Positions 30,701 to 37,638 of a stretch of 64,000 bases of DNA are shown in pieces (the first letter of the stretch is position 1; each line of letters begins with the position of its first letter). Source of the stretch: Polyangia bacterium. GTDB lineage: Bacteria; Myxococcota_A; Polyangia; Fen-1088. The position numbers and the translations under genes were made by a program. Location: NCBI GenBank assembly GCA_036268875.1, contig DATATI010000070.1, forward strand, positions 16,733-80,732, in the 5' to 3' direction. The notes under the pieces were generated by a model. The model had not been told where the DNA came from. It saw only the letters and a program-made list of their open reading frames with translations, and searched no databases.

Positions 30701-31757
30701 CGACGCCGGCGAGGCGTCGGTGCGCATCGCCGCCGCCGAATCGATGGGACGCCTGGGCGGCAAAGCCGTCGATCTGGCCATCCCGGCGCTGACCAAGCTG
30801 GCGGGCGATCCGGATCGCAACGTGCGCATCGCCGCCGTGCGCGCGCTGGCCGGGGTGACCGCGGCGGCGTCGGCGCCCGGGCCGGGAAACGCCCCGGGGG
30901 GCGCAAGCTTCGCCGGATCAAGGCGCGGCGGCGAAGTCGAGCGCACGTTGAACGCGGCCTTGCTTCAAGGCGACGCCGGTGAGCGGCGGTTGGTGGTCGA
31001 GGCGGCGGCCAAGGCGGGGCTGGTGACCGTACTTCGTCAGGCCACCGCTGACGGCGACGAATCGGTGCGGCTGGCCGCGGTGCGGGCGGCGGGCGCGCTG
31101 TCGCCGCCGGCGCTGGACGTCGTGCGCGGCGCCGTCGACGATCGGGCCAACGCTGTGCGCGCCGAGGCCACGCAGATCCTCTCGGGCGCGTCGGGCGCCG
31201 GCGCGCGCGAGGTGCTGCCGATCTTCGAATCGATGTTGCGGGGCGGCGACCGCAGCGCGCGCGAGGCAGCGATGATCGGCATCGGCCAGCTGTCGGGCGC
31301 CGGCGAGGCGGGGGCGCGTTTGCTGGGCGAGGCCCTGGGCCAGCGCAGCGAGGCGTTGCGGACCGGCGCGGCGCGCGCCCTCGGTCAGCTGGCCGAGCGC
31401 GAGCCCGATGTGGCGGCCGTCTATCTCGAACGCGCCGTGCGCGACCCGTCGTACGACGTGCGCAACGCCGCCATCCCCGGTTTGGCGCGGGCCTGGGCGG
31501 GCAAGCAAACCGCCGACGAGCTGCGCCGCACGCTGCTCGAAACCGAGGCGGACAGCCCGCACCGTTTCGTGGCGCTGGAGGCGCTGGTGGTCAAGGCGCA
31601 GACCGGCACCGACGGTGGCGCGGCCGGCAAGGCGCTGGGCGAGGTGGCCGCGTCGGGGCCGCCGCTGGCCCGGCTGGCGGCGCAGCTAGGACGCAGCTTT
31701 GTCAGTGCGCCGCTGGGTGATCTGCACGCCTTCTTGGAACGCTTGCTGGGCAGTTGA
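27753..31757 (+). CDS. nSTAND-type NTPase fused to a membrane helix and a long HEAT-repeat domain
   Basis: A very large protein (1334 residues from the ATG at 27753; another ATG follows at 27756). Residues about 10-300 are an AAA/STAND NTPase: the entry motif PFRGFTPFDEAAAETFYGRR, Walker A GELGVGKTS (51-59), and Walker B TVLILDHLEE with Asp127. A winged-helix-like part with basic residues follows. One hydrophobic helix (VAFALLIGLGVFLL, near residue 410) crosses the membrane. After a beta-rich segment (RVVVRLGRSSLSFFNF), the remaining roughly 800 residues are a long run of HEAT-like helical pairs (units such as SSVEVERAALDSLMAL and PDRNVRIAAVRALAGV). The large helical array may scaffold other proteins. 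STAND ATPases act as signal-triggered switches. No effector enzyme is seen, and no partner is evident besides the 109-residue protein upstream. Confidence 0.85.
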   Translation: MMGSVPATGPFRGFTPFDEAAAETFYGRREETTRLTELVLTDANRVSALTGELGVGKTSLLRAGLIPALQKRGVVAIYLGAYDDIDAEVLQATSRAGVDPPQPNQEVADYLARIARESRAGTVLILDHLEEILGDELGIAADLGTLLARALETGGNRLRLVLSVTEAWFPRLDLLFRTAGVTPQPGAWMTLGPLTETQVTEIFEQTALQSGVFFEGGLSAAVAADMVRGRARPLELQLVGAALLNLRLTSLRKYQRSGGAEVLPLLYLDQVCAQAGGALARRVLVDVAESKEIGIERLENRQRRPRPQLVEILNAFKKRSLIRSRPSRRGDFYALVHPALRGPIEDFAIADRGRATATRRGMRRRLNAGERLRVRDLVAVRRHLGAALTDDEQAAVSRGVRRLAVQVGVAFALLIGLGVFLLTDLRRSYTLGFDPPGGGGAARVVVRLGRSSLSFFNFLPNRPRFGAVLADTGFSPAGLVAEEAEKIAAGKASGTLDAAADRKGARSDKPNAPPVPGWLREVLSGLRPVPRGVAKALLGDPDGVTSLKHAFSDPRARRETLEALAVIGSGRAGEDEILSAALTDSAPEIRRRGVEVAAAIDRRQGGGAHGATLRTALADKSLDVRAAVLREAASLPPAEAGGILTVALRDPDPAFRKNAEDATLALAERAPGAAAEAVQQVLQSPDGGVRRAGLALLETIAARAPAACAGALSRVVANEQAPEEARVAALLVLRRAGVPSEDLHALLEKAVRPEASPRLRAAALPLYARFVSAEQAEEIARTEMKGAAPARAAGAAVWGTVAISRPDLALKPLKGLLYDPSTDIRLEAARSFAYLKRDGINLAEKALRDSSVEVERAALDSLMALTAVNVNLVADILGRAGKTVRPVVRRNLIEALGRLGETRPNAVLPSLAHAMKDSDAGVRTAAANAFCGISKKNAAAASPYLRIAARDDRHEVRTAAAACLGDLGDADPKGAARIAIELGDAGEASVRIAAAESMGRLGGKAVDLAIPALTKLAGDPDRNVRIAAVRALAGVTAAASAPGPGNAPGGASFAGSRRGGEVERTLNAALLQGDAGERRLVVEAAAKAGLVTVLRQATADGDESVRLAAVRAAGALSPPALDVVRGAVDDRANAVRAEATQILSGASGAGAREVLPIFESMLRGGDRSAREAAMIGIGQLSGAGEAGARLLGEALGQRSEALRTGAARALGQLAEREPDVAAVYLERAVRDPSYDVRNAAIPGLARAWAGKQTADELRRTLLETEADSPHRFVALEALVVKAQTGTDGGAAGKALGEVAASGPPLARLAAQLGRSFVSAPLGDLHAFLERLLGS

Positions 31758-31807
31758 GCGCCGAACGCGCAAGCAGCGCACGCCAAGACCACGTAAGATC
31801 AGCGGCC

Positions 31808-32521
31808 ATGTTGGCTTATGGACCACGGACCGCGCTGGCGGCGAGCGTGACGCTGTTGTGGCTGACCGTCGGCGGTTGTGGCGACGGTTTACCGATGGCG
31901 ACCACCGGCAGCGGCAGCGGCGGCACCGGCAGCGGCGGCGATTCGATGGGCGGGGCGCCCGGCGACGACGCCGGCACCGATGACGGCTCGGGCGCCGGCA
32001 CCGACGGACCGGTCACCGTCGACGGTGGGGCCTGCAACGTGGTGGTGCAAAACCACCCCGACGAAGGCGCCAACCACGTCGATGAGTGCTCCGCGGTCAC
32101 CTACGCCACCAATCCGCCGTCGTCGGGAAATCACTATCCGATCTGGGCGGCCTATCAGACCTACGCCAAGCCGGTGCCGTGGGGATACCTGGTCCACGAT
32201 CTCGAGCACGGCGCGGTGGTGATCAGCTATCGCTGCCCGTCGGACCCGGCCGCTTGCAACGTCGATCTGACTGCCGTGCAAGCGTTCATCGCCAGCCAGG
32301 CGCCCGACGACCTCTGTCTGTCTCGCAAGTTGATCACGCTCGTCCCCGATCCCGATCTGGACGTGGCCTTCGCCGCCAGCGCCTGGACCTGGACGTTGCG
32401 CGCCGATTGCTTCGACGCCGCCGCCTTCGGGCAGTTCGTCGACGATCACTACGCCCACGGGCGCGAGCGGATCTGCAGTCAGGGCATCGACAACTCCGCC
32501 AGCGGCTGGTGCCCGCCTTAG
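31808..32521 (+). CDS. DUF3105 lipoprotein
   Basis: A 237-residue predicted lipoprotein: signal ending in Val-Gly-Gly-Cys (Cys24), a Gly/Ser/Asp-rich spacer (about residues 30-78), then the DUF3105 domain. Domain marks are TYATNPPSSGNHYPIWA, VHDLEHGAVVISYRC and RKLITLVPDP. A conserved His pair and cysteines suggest metal or redox binding, but the family has no proven function. The upstream in-frame ATG at 31754 would add a charged extension before the signal; the ATG at 31808 is the better start. Confidence 0.85.
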   Translation: MLAYGPRTALAASVTLLWLTVGGCGDGLPMATTGSGSGGTGSGGDSMGGAPGDDAGTDDGSGAGTDGPVTVDGGACNVVVQNHPDEGANHVDECSAVTYATNPPSSGNHYPIWAAYQTYAKPVPWGYLVHDLEHGAVVISYRCPSDPAACNVDLTAVQAFIASQAPDDLCLSRKLITLVPDPDLDVAFAASAWTWTLRADCFDAAAFGQFVDDHYAHGRERICSQGIDNSASGWCPP

Positions 32522-32589
32522 GCACGGCCGACGGCGGCGTTGGTCATTCGGTTCGTTCGCTACGCTTTGACGCCGTCGTAGCGTCGCGG

Positions 32590-33078
32590 TCAGCGGCGCC
32601 GGCTGGCCATGCCGCGGTCGATCTCGCGCTGGCTCTCGCGCTTTTTCGAGTCTTCGCGCTTGTCCCACTGTTGCTTGCCGTGCACCAGGGCCAGCTCGGC
32701 TTTGACGTGGCCGCGCTTTTCGTACAGCGACAGCGGGACCAGCGTGTAGCCCTTTTCGCGGATTTTTCCCGACAGGCGATCGATCTCCCGCCGGTGCAGC
32801 AGCAGCTTGCGCTTGCGGCGCGGGTCGTGGTTGCGGCCGTGAGCGAAGGCGTAGACGCCGACGTCGACCTGGTGCAGCCAAAGTTCGCCGTGATCGATGT
32901 CGGCGAAGGCGTCGACCAGCGTCACCTTGCCATCGCGGATGGATTTCACCTCTGACCCGGCCAGGACGATGCCCGCTTCGATCACCTCGTCGACGTGGTA
33001 CTCGTGGCGGGCGCGGCGGTTACGCGCCAGCACCTTGACCTCGTCGGCGCTGTCTTTGTTCTTCGGGGGAGCGGCCAT
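32590..33078 (-). CDS. smpB: SsrA-binding protein
   Basis: A 162-residue OB-fold protein with the family blocks NRRARHEYHVDEVIEAGIVL, GSEVKSIRDGKVTLVDAFA, HRREIDRLSGKIREKGYTLV and the basic C-terminal tail. It binds tmRNA and brings it to stalled ribosomes. It works with SspB and ClpXP in the disposal of tagged proteins; sspB lies 14 kb away in the same window. The tmRNA gene itself was not found here. The upstream frame is open, but the ATG at 33078 begins the domain. comF lies directly upstream on the same strand (37-nt gap). Confidence 0.97.
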   Translation of the reverse strand: MAAPPKNKDSADEVKVLARNRRARHEYHVDEVIEAGIVLAGSEVKSIRDGKVTLVDAFADIDHGELWLHQVDVGVYAFAHGRNHDPRRKRKLLLHRREIDRLSGKIREKGYTLVPLSLYEKRGHVKAELALVHGKQQWDKREDSKKRESQREIDRGMASRRR

Positions 33079-33115
33079 GGCGGTGTGCGCGAGCGGCAGC
33101 CTAACAGACCGGCAG

Positions 33116-33883
33116 TCACACCGCCCGAGCCAGAGCCAACACGTGCACCGACCGCGCGCCAGCCCGGCGCAAGGCATCGGTGCAGGTGGAGAACGTCGCC
33201 CCGGTGGTGAAGACATCGTCGACCAGCAAGATGCGGCGCCCGTCGACGGCCGCCGGATCGTCGACGGCGAAGGCGCCGGAGACTTCGCCCAGGCGCGCCG
33301 CCGGACCCGCGTGGCCAAGCTCGCGGGTGGGCCGGATGCGGCGCAGGCGATCCCTTTCCAGTCGGGGGCGGGCGGCCGCTGGCAGCGAACCGTCAGGCAG
33401 CGCGCCGAAAGCGCCGCGGATGATCTCCAGCGCTTGGTTGAACCCACGCTGGCGCAGCCGGCGCGGGTGCAGCGGCACCGGCAGAACCGCGTCGGTGGGT
33501 TGCAGATCCGCGGCGGCGATCGCCTCGGCCAGGGCGGGCGCCAGCAGCCGACCCAGCCGGCGGGCCAGATCGCGCCGCCCTCCGTGCTTCATGCGCACGA
33601 TGGCCGCGGCGATGGCCTCGCCATAGGAGAAAACCGCCTGCGCTTGCCGGAAGGGAAACGGCACCCGGTGGCAGCGGTGGCAACGCCGGCCCGGATCGGC
33701 GTCGGCGCTGGTCTCCTCGGAAAACGGCAGCGCGCAACCGCGACAGACGGGGCCCAGCTTGCCCAGCGATAGCTGACAGGCGGCGCAGAAGACGGCCGCG
33801 TCAGGAATGAAGGCATCGCAGGCCGCGCAGCGAGCAGGCCACACCAACTGCGCAGCGGCAGCGAACCAATGACCGACGGGCAT
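33116..33883 (-). CDS. ComF-family phosphoribosyltransferase-like protein
   Basis: A 255-residue protein with the two parts of ComF. The N-terminal zinc-binding region has paired cysteines (CAACDAF, CAACQ, CRGC, CHRCH). The C-terminal type I PRTase domain has the PRPP motif ILLVDDVFTTGAT. The block PLHPRRLRQRGFNQA is also typical. ComF proteins take part in DNA uptake and transformation in several bacteria; the enzymatic reaction is unknown. It is directly upstream of smpB, and 41 nt downstream of the secreted coiled-coil gene. No other competence gene is in the window. Confidence 0.93.
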   Translation of the reverse strand: MPVGHWFAAAAQLVWPARCAACDAFIPDAAVFCAACQLSLGKLGPVCRGCALPFSEETSADADPGRRCHRCHRVPFPFRQAQAVFSYGEAIAAAIVRMKHGGRRDLARRLGRLLAPALAEAIAAADLQPTDAVLPVPLHPRRLRQRGFNQALEIIRGAFGALPDGSLPAAARPRLERDRLRRIRPTRELGHAGPAARLGEVSGAFAVDDPAAVDGRRILLVDDVFTTGATFSTCTDALRRAGARSVHVLALARAV

Positions 33884-33924
33884 GCCTGATCATCGGACGA
33901 TCGAAGCGGCAGTTGCGCCGGCCG

Positions 33925-35358
33925 TCAGCGGGCCTTGGCCCGCTTGCGGGTTTTTTCCGTCGCTGACGCTTGCTTGAGCGATCCGTTGCTGGGCGCCGTT
34001 TGACTGGCCACCACCGCCGATCCCGGCGGCAAGATGGTCAGCACGTCCGGCGACGACGGCTTGCCATTGCTCACCGCCACCTCCTGGCGCGCGTCGCGGG
34101 CCTCGATGTAGTAGTGCAGGAACTTCCCGCTCAAGCGATTCGCCGGGATCACCGCGGTGAACCAGCCCTTCTTTGACGGCTCCATCAGGACCGCGTTGTA
34201 GGGAACCACGCCGGCCGGCCGGTAATAAAAGACGATCAGCTTGGCGCCCACCTTCGGTTGCGCCGCGCAATGAACGTAGAGATCGGCGCCCGCTGCTGCC
34301 TCGTCGGGAACGGTGCAGTGCAGCGGCTCGGGGAAGGTCTTCGGCAGGTCCGGGCCTTCGACCAGCTTTTCGCGCTCGGTCGCTTCCTTGGTCTCGCGCG
34401 CCTTGCGGTCTTTCTCCCTGGTGTCGGCCTCTTGCCAGACCTTTTCCAGTTTCTCCTTGGCGTCGCGCTCTTTCTTGTCTTCGTCGCGCATGATGGCCAG
34501 CTGGTGATCTTTGTCGGCGTTGTCTTTCTCTAGCTGCTGAACGCGCGCCCTCAGATCGGCCAGTTGCTTGTCGTTGTCCACCTTGGTCTTTTCCAGCTTC
34601 TCCTTGGCCTCGCGTTCTTTTTTTTCGTTGGCCTTGAGCGCGGTCAGCTCCTGCTCTTTGTCGGTTTTTTCTTTTTGCGCCTGCGCCAGCTGGACCTTGC
34701 TGTCTGTCAGTTGCTTGTCGGCGTTCTGCTTTTCTTTCTCCGCTTTGTCGCGGGTCGCCTGGGCCTTGCTTTCGCTTTCTTTGGCCGCCACCAGATCCTT
34801 TGATTGCTTCTCTCGTTCGGCCTGGGCGCTCTTGTCGGCGGCTTTCTCCGATTGCTGGTCTTTTTCTTTGTCGGCCGCGGCTTCTTTGTTGTCGCTCTTT
34901 TGAGCCTTGTCGGATTTCTTTGGCTCGACGGGGGCTGGTTCTTTGGTCGCCGCGGTGGCGTCCTGATCCTCGGCCTTCGAGAAGGCCGCCTTCACCGCCT
35001 TCTTGTTCATCTTGGACGGCACCTCGGCCGCCGCGCTGATCCCCAGGGCCTTGACGAAGTCGCTGATGCCGGCGTCCTTGTTCTTGCTCTCGACCTCGGC
35101 CACGCCCAAAAGCACGTAGGTCTGCGCCAGCGCGGCGTGCTTGGAAAAACCGTTGTCGTTGGCCAGCGTCACCGCCTCTTGCAGCTCGCTTTTCATTTGC
35201 TCCCACTTGCCGCTGCCGTAGGCGGTGGTGGCCGCCTGATTGTGGGCTTTGATCTGGTCGACGACGGCCTTTTGATCAGCGGCCTGGCTGGACGGGGCTG
35301 CCGCCAGCAAAACCATCAAACCAACGGCCACGGTGGCGATATGGGCGGGACGGGTCAT
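33925..35358 (-). CDS. Secreted TPR/coiled-coil protein
   Basis: A 477-residue exported protein. A Sec signal (MTRPAHIATVAVGLMVLLAA, cut near residue 27) is followed by a short helical repeat region (residues about 30-130). A long Lys/Glu/Asp/Ala-rich coiled coil (about 130-330) follows, then a C-terminal beta domain (about 345-450) with VPDEAAAGADLYVHC and KLIVFYYRPAGVVPYN. An Arg/Lys-rich tail ends the protein. The helical region is similar to the C-terminal tail of the Ser/Thr kinase at 37639. The ribosome site AAGGAG is well placed. It is the last gene of the minus-strand envelope/signalling cluster. Its position suggests a periplasmic structural or sensing role. Confidence 0.75.
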   Translation of the reverse strand: MTRPAHIATVAVGLMVLLAAAPSSQAADQKAVVDQIKAHNQAATTAYGSGKWEQMKSELQEAVTLANDNGFSKHAALAQTYVLLGVAEVESKNKDAGISDFVKALGISAAAEVPSKMNKKAVKAAFSKAEDQDATAATKEPAPVEPKKSDKAQKSDNKEAAADKEKDQQSEKAADKSAQAEREKQSKDLVAAKESESKAQATRDKAEKEKQNADKQLTDSKVQLAQAQKEKTDKEQELTALKANEKKEREAKEKLEKTKVDNDKQLADLRARVQQLEKDNADKDHQLAIMRDEDKKERDAKEKLEKVWQEADTREKDRKARETKEATEREKLVEGPDLPKTFPEPLHCTVPDEAAAGADLYVHCAAQPKVGAKLIVFYYRPAGVVPYNAVLMEPSKKGWFTAVIPANRLSGKFLHYYIEARDARQEVAVSNGKPSSPDVLTILPPGSAVVASQTAPSNGSLKQASATEKTRKRAKAR

Positions 35359-35433
35359 GGGTCACTCCTTTTGCTGATCCCCCTGCCTGGTACGCCTTTC
35401 CAAATTCTCCGATTCCGAAAAGCGCGAGACCGC

Positions 35434-35464
35434 ACTATACGCGACGAATCCGTCCCCAGGTCAA
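35434..35464 (-). promoter_or_regulatory. Candidate sigma70-type promoter of the coiled-coil gene
   Basis: On the minus strand, TTGACC (35459-35464) and TATAGT (35434-35439) are 19 bp apart, about 75 bp before the start at 35358. The -10 element is one base from consensus; the spacer is slightly long. It lies in an AT-richer gap between this gene and the sigma54 activator. Confidence 0.4.
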
Positions 35465-35539
35465 GCTGGCCCATTCAAAGGAACGCGTTTTTCCGGCCAA
35501 AATCTTCACTTTCCGTCGACGACCAGGCCACGTTCGCGC

Positions 35540-36886
35540 TCAGGGATCGATCTGATGGCGCCGCAAAAGTTCCCGGAGGTGACTGCGGTCCATCTGTCCC
35601 AGGCGCGCGGCCAGCGACAGATTCCAGCCGGCGTGTTTGATCAAAGATCGCAGATACATCCGCTCCCAGTCGGCGACCGCCCGATCCTTGGCGTCGCGAA
35701 ATGAAACCCCAAGGTCGAACTCTGTCGAATCGTCCAGCAGAGCCGCTCCCGCGCTGCTTGGTTCGGAGGGCGGCGTTCCCAGGCCCGGGTCGAAGTCGCC
35801 GAGCAAGATCGCCTTTTCCACCGCGTTGCGCAGCTCGCGGATGTTGCCCGGCCAATCCTTGCGCTTGCTCAGCGTCCGTTTGATCCCTTCCAGCAGCGCG
35901 GGATCCAGGTCGGCGCGCGCCCGCTTGGCGAATTGCTCGATGAGCGGCGGGATGTCCTCGCGCCGTTCGCGCAGCGGCGGCAGGCGCAGCCGCAAGGCGT
36001 CCAGCCGATAGAAGAGATCGGCGCGGAACGACCCGAGCTCGACGCCTTCTTTCAGATCGCGGTTGGTGGCGGCCACCACCCGCACGTCGATCTGCACCGA
36101 CTTGGTCGATCCGACGCGCTTGATCATCCGCTCTTCCAGCACGCGCAACAGCTTGGGTTGCATGTGCAGGGGAAGCTCGCCGATCTCGTCAAGGAAGACG
36201 GTCCCGCCGTGGGCCGCCTCAAACGCGCCGATCTGCCGCTCGGTGGCGCCGGTGAAGGAGCCGCGCTCGTGACCGAACAGCTCGCTTTCGATCAAATTGG
36301 GCGGGATGGTGCCGCAGTCGACGATGATGAACGGGCCTTCGGGGTGCGGGCCGGAGCGGTGGATCATCTCGGCCAGCAGCGTCTTGCCGGTGCCGGTCTC
36401 GCCTTCCAGCAGAACGGTGGCGCCGGCGTTGGCCACTTTGGGCAGCACGCCCAGCAACTGCCGGACCGCCGGGCTGGTTCCCAAAAGCCGCACGTCCTGG
36501 GTGGCGTCCGACGAAGGGTTGCTCTCCGCCAGCACCGACATCACTTGCAGCGTGCTGCTGCCGATCTGGATGGGAACCAGCGGCGTCAGGTAGGCGCGCT
36601 CGACGAAGCAGCCGCCCACCTGCGTGCCGTTGGTGCTGCCGAGATCGCGCAGCATCAGGCCGTGCGGCGTCGATTCAATCACGCAGTGGAAGCGCGAAAC
36701 GGTGGGATCGGACAGCGCCAGATCGTTCGCCGACGCCTTGCCGATCCGAAACTCGCGCGCTTCGATGGCTCGATTGGCGCCGACGCTGGGGCCGCTGACG
36801 ACGGCCATCCGGAACGATCGCGTGGCCGGGGGCTGATTGTACGAGCCAGAGACGATCGACGTCCGGAGCTCACGTTCTGCTTCCAT
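35540..36886 (-). CDS. FHA-domain sigma54-dependent activator
   Basis: A 448-residue enhancer-binding protein. An FHA domain (about residues 25-118; FRIGKASANDLALSD, VSRFHCVIE and DLGSTNGTQV) reads phosphothreonine. The AAA domain has Walker A GETGTGKT (162-169), the sigma54-contact loop GSFTGA (199-204) and Walker B FLDEIGE. A Fis-type helix-turn-helix (LSLAARLGQMDRSHLRELLR) ends the protein. There is no response-regulator receiver, so a Ser/Thr kinase is the expected input; one is encoded about 750 bp upstream in the same cluster. The second residue of the GAFTGA loop is Ser instead of Ala. The ribosome site GGGAGG precedes the ATG. Confidence 0.93.
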   Translation of the reverse strand: MEAERELRTSIVSGSYNQPPATRSFRMAVVSGPSVGANRAIEAREFRIGKASANDLALSDPTVSRFHCVIESTPHGLMLRDLGSTNGTQVGGCFVERAYLTPLVPIQIGSSTLQVMSVLAESNPSSDATQDVRLLGTSPAVRQLLGVLPKVANAGATVLLEGETGTGKTLLAEMIHRSGPHPEGPFIIVDCGTIPPNLIESELFGHERGSFTGATERQIGAFEAAHGGTVFLDEIGELPLHMQPKLLRVLEERMIKRVGSTKSVQIDVRVVAATNRDLKEGVELGSFRADLFYRLDALRLRLPPLRERREDIPPLIEQFAKRARADLDPALLEGIKRTLSKRKDWPGNIRELRNAVEKAILLGDFDPGLGTPPSEPSSAGAALLDDSTEFDLGVSFRDAKDRAVADWERMYLRSLIKHAGWNLSLAARLGQMDRSHLRELLRRHQIDP

Positions 36887-36979
36887 CGAGACCTCCCTGG
36901 AATCAGATGCGCGTGACCAACCAGTTTGTTCCCAAACACTAGGACGATTGCCCTCCTTTTGTCTATGACTGTTGTTTAT

Positions 36980-37546
36980 TCAGGCAGCGCACGCGTCAAT
37001 GACAGTTCCCGCGCTCAATTGTTTGGCTATCTGTTTTCGTGCGCGATGGCGGCGCACTCTCAATGTGTCGGGACGCAAGCCGGTCAATTCAGCCACTTTC
37101 ACCGTCGGCAGGCGATTGACCTCGCACAGCAAATAGACTGTCCGATAGTGCGGGGCCAAGGTGTCGATGGCGGCCCGCAACTTCTCCAGAGAACGGTGGG
37201 TTTCCAGGGCCTGCAACGGATCAGGCGGTGCGGTGGTGATGCCTTCCCAATCAAATGACTCTTCGCGTTTGGCCAATCGTCCCCGTGAGCGCCAAAGATG
37301 CCGCACCACGTTCAGCGTGACTTTCAACAGCCACGCGCTCGGGCTGCCGACGTCATTCAAAGACGATCCGCGCCGGTGAACGATCAAGAAGACTTCTTGA
37401 ACCACGTCCTCGGCGTCACTGGTTGACCTGGTCAAGCGGGTCGCCCAGCGACTGACTCGCCGAGCGTAGTCGCGATACAGCGCGGCGGTATCAGGCGGGG
37501 CGCAAATGGTCGCTGAGGCGCATTCCGAGGCGGTGTTGATCGACAT
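36980..37546 (-). CDS. ECF-type RNA polymerase sigma factor
   Basis: A 188-residue sigma70-family factor with region 2 (YARRVSRWATRLTRSTSDAED, VVQEVFLIVHRR, then NVVRHLWRSRGRL) and region 4 (LAPHYRTVYLLCEV, then LTGLRPDTLRVRRHRARKQI). No anti-sigma factor gene is adjacent. A Ser/Thr kinase gene ends 92 nt upstream on the same strand, and an FHA-sigma54 activator lies just downstream. Kinase-controlled ECF factors are known in other bacteria, but here this is inference from context. The start at 37546 has an AAAGAGG ribosome site; a longer frame reaches 37576. Confidence 0.92.
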   Translation of the reverse strand: MSINTASECASATICAPPDTAALYRDYARRVSRWATRLTRSTSDAEDVVQEVFLIVHRRGSSLNDVGSPSAWLLKVTLNVVRHLWRSRGRLAKREESFDWEGITTAPPDPLQALETHRSLEKLRAAIDTLAPHYRTVYLLCEVNRLPTVKVAELTGLRPDTLRVRRHRARKQIAKQLSAGTVIDACAA

Positions 37547-37638
37547 GCCTCTTTGCAACAGCAACCGACGTACCAAGCAAAGAGGCGGTCGCGCTGCGGG
37601 TCATGCTGGTGGTCGCAGCGCGGTGGAGGTTCCAGCCT

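Noticed and set aside
36915..36945. Short inverted repeat (GTTTG/CAAAC) upstream of the sigma54 activator
   Set aside because: Arms are too short and imperfect to call an operator.
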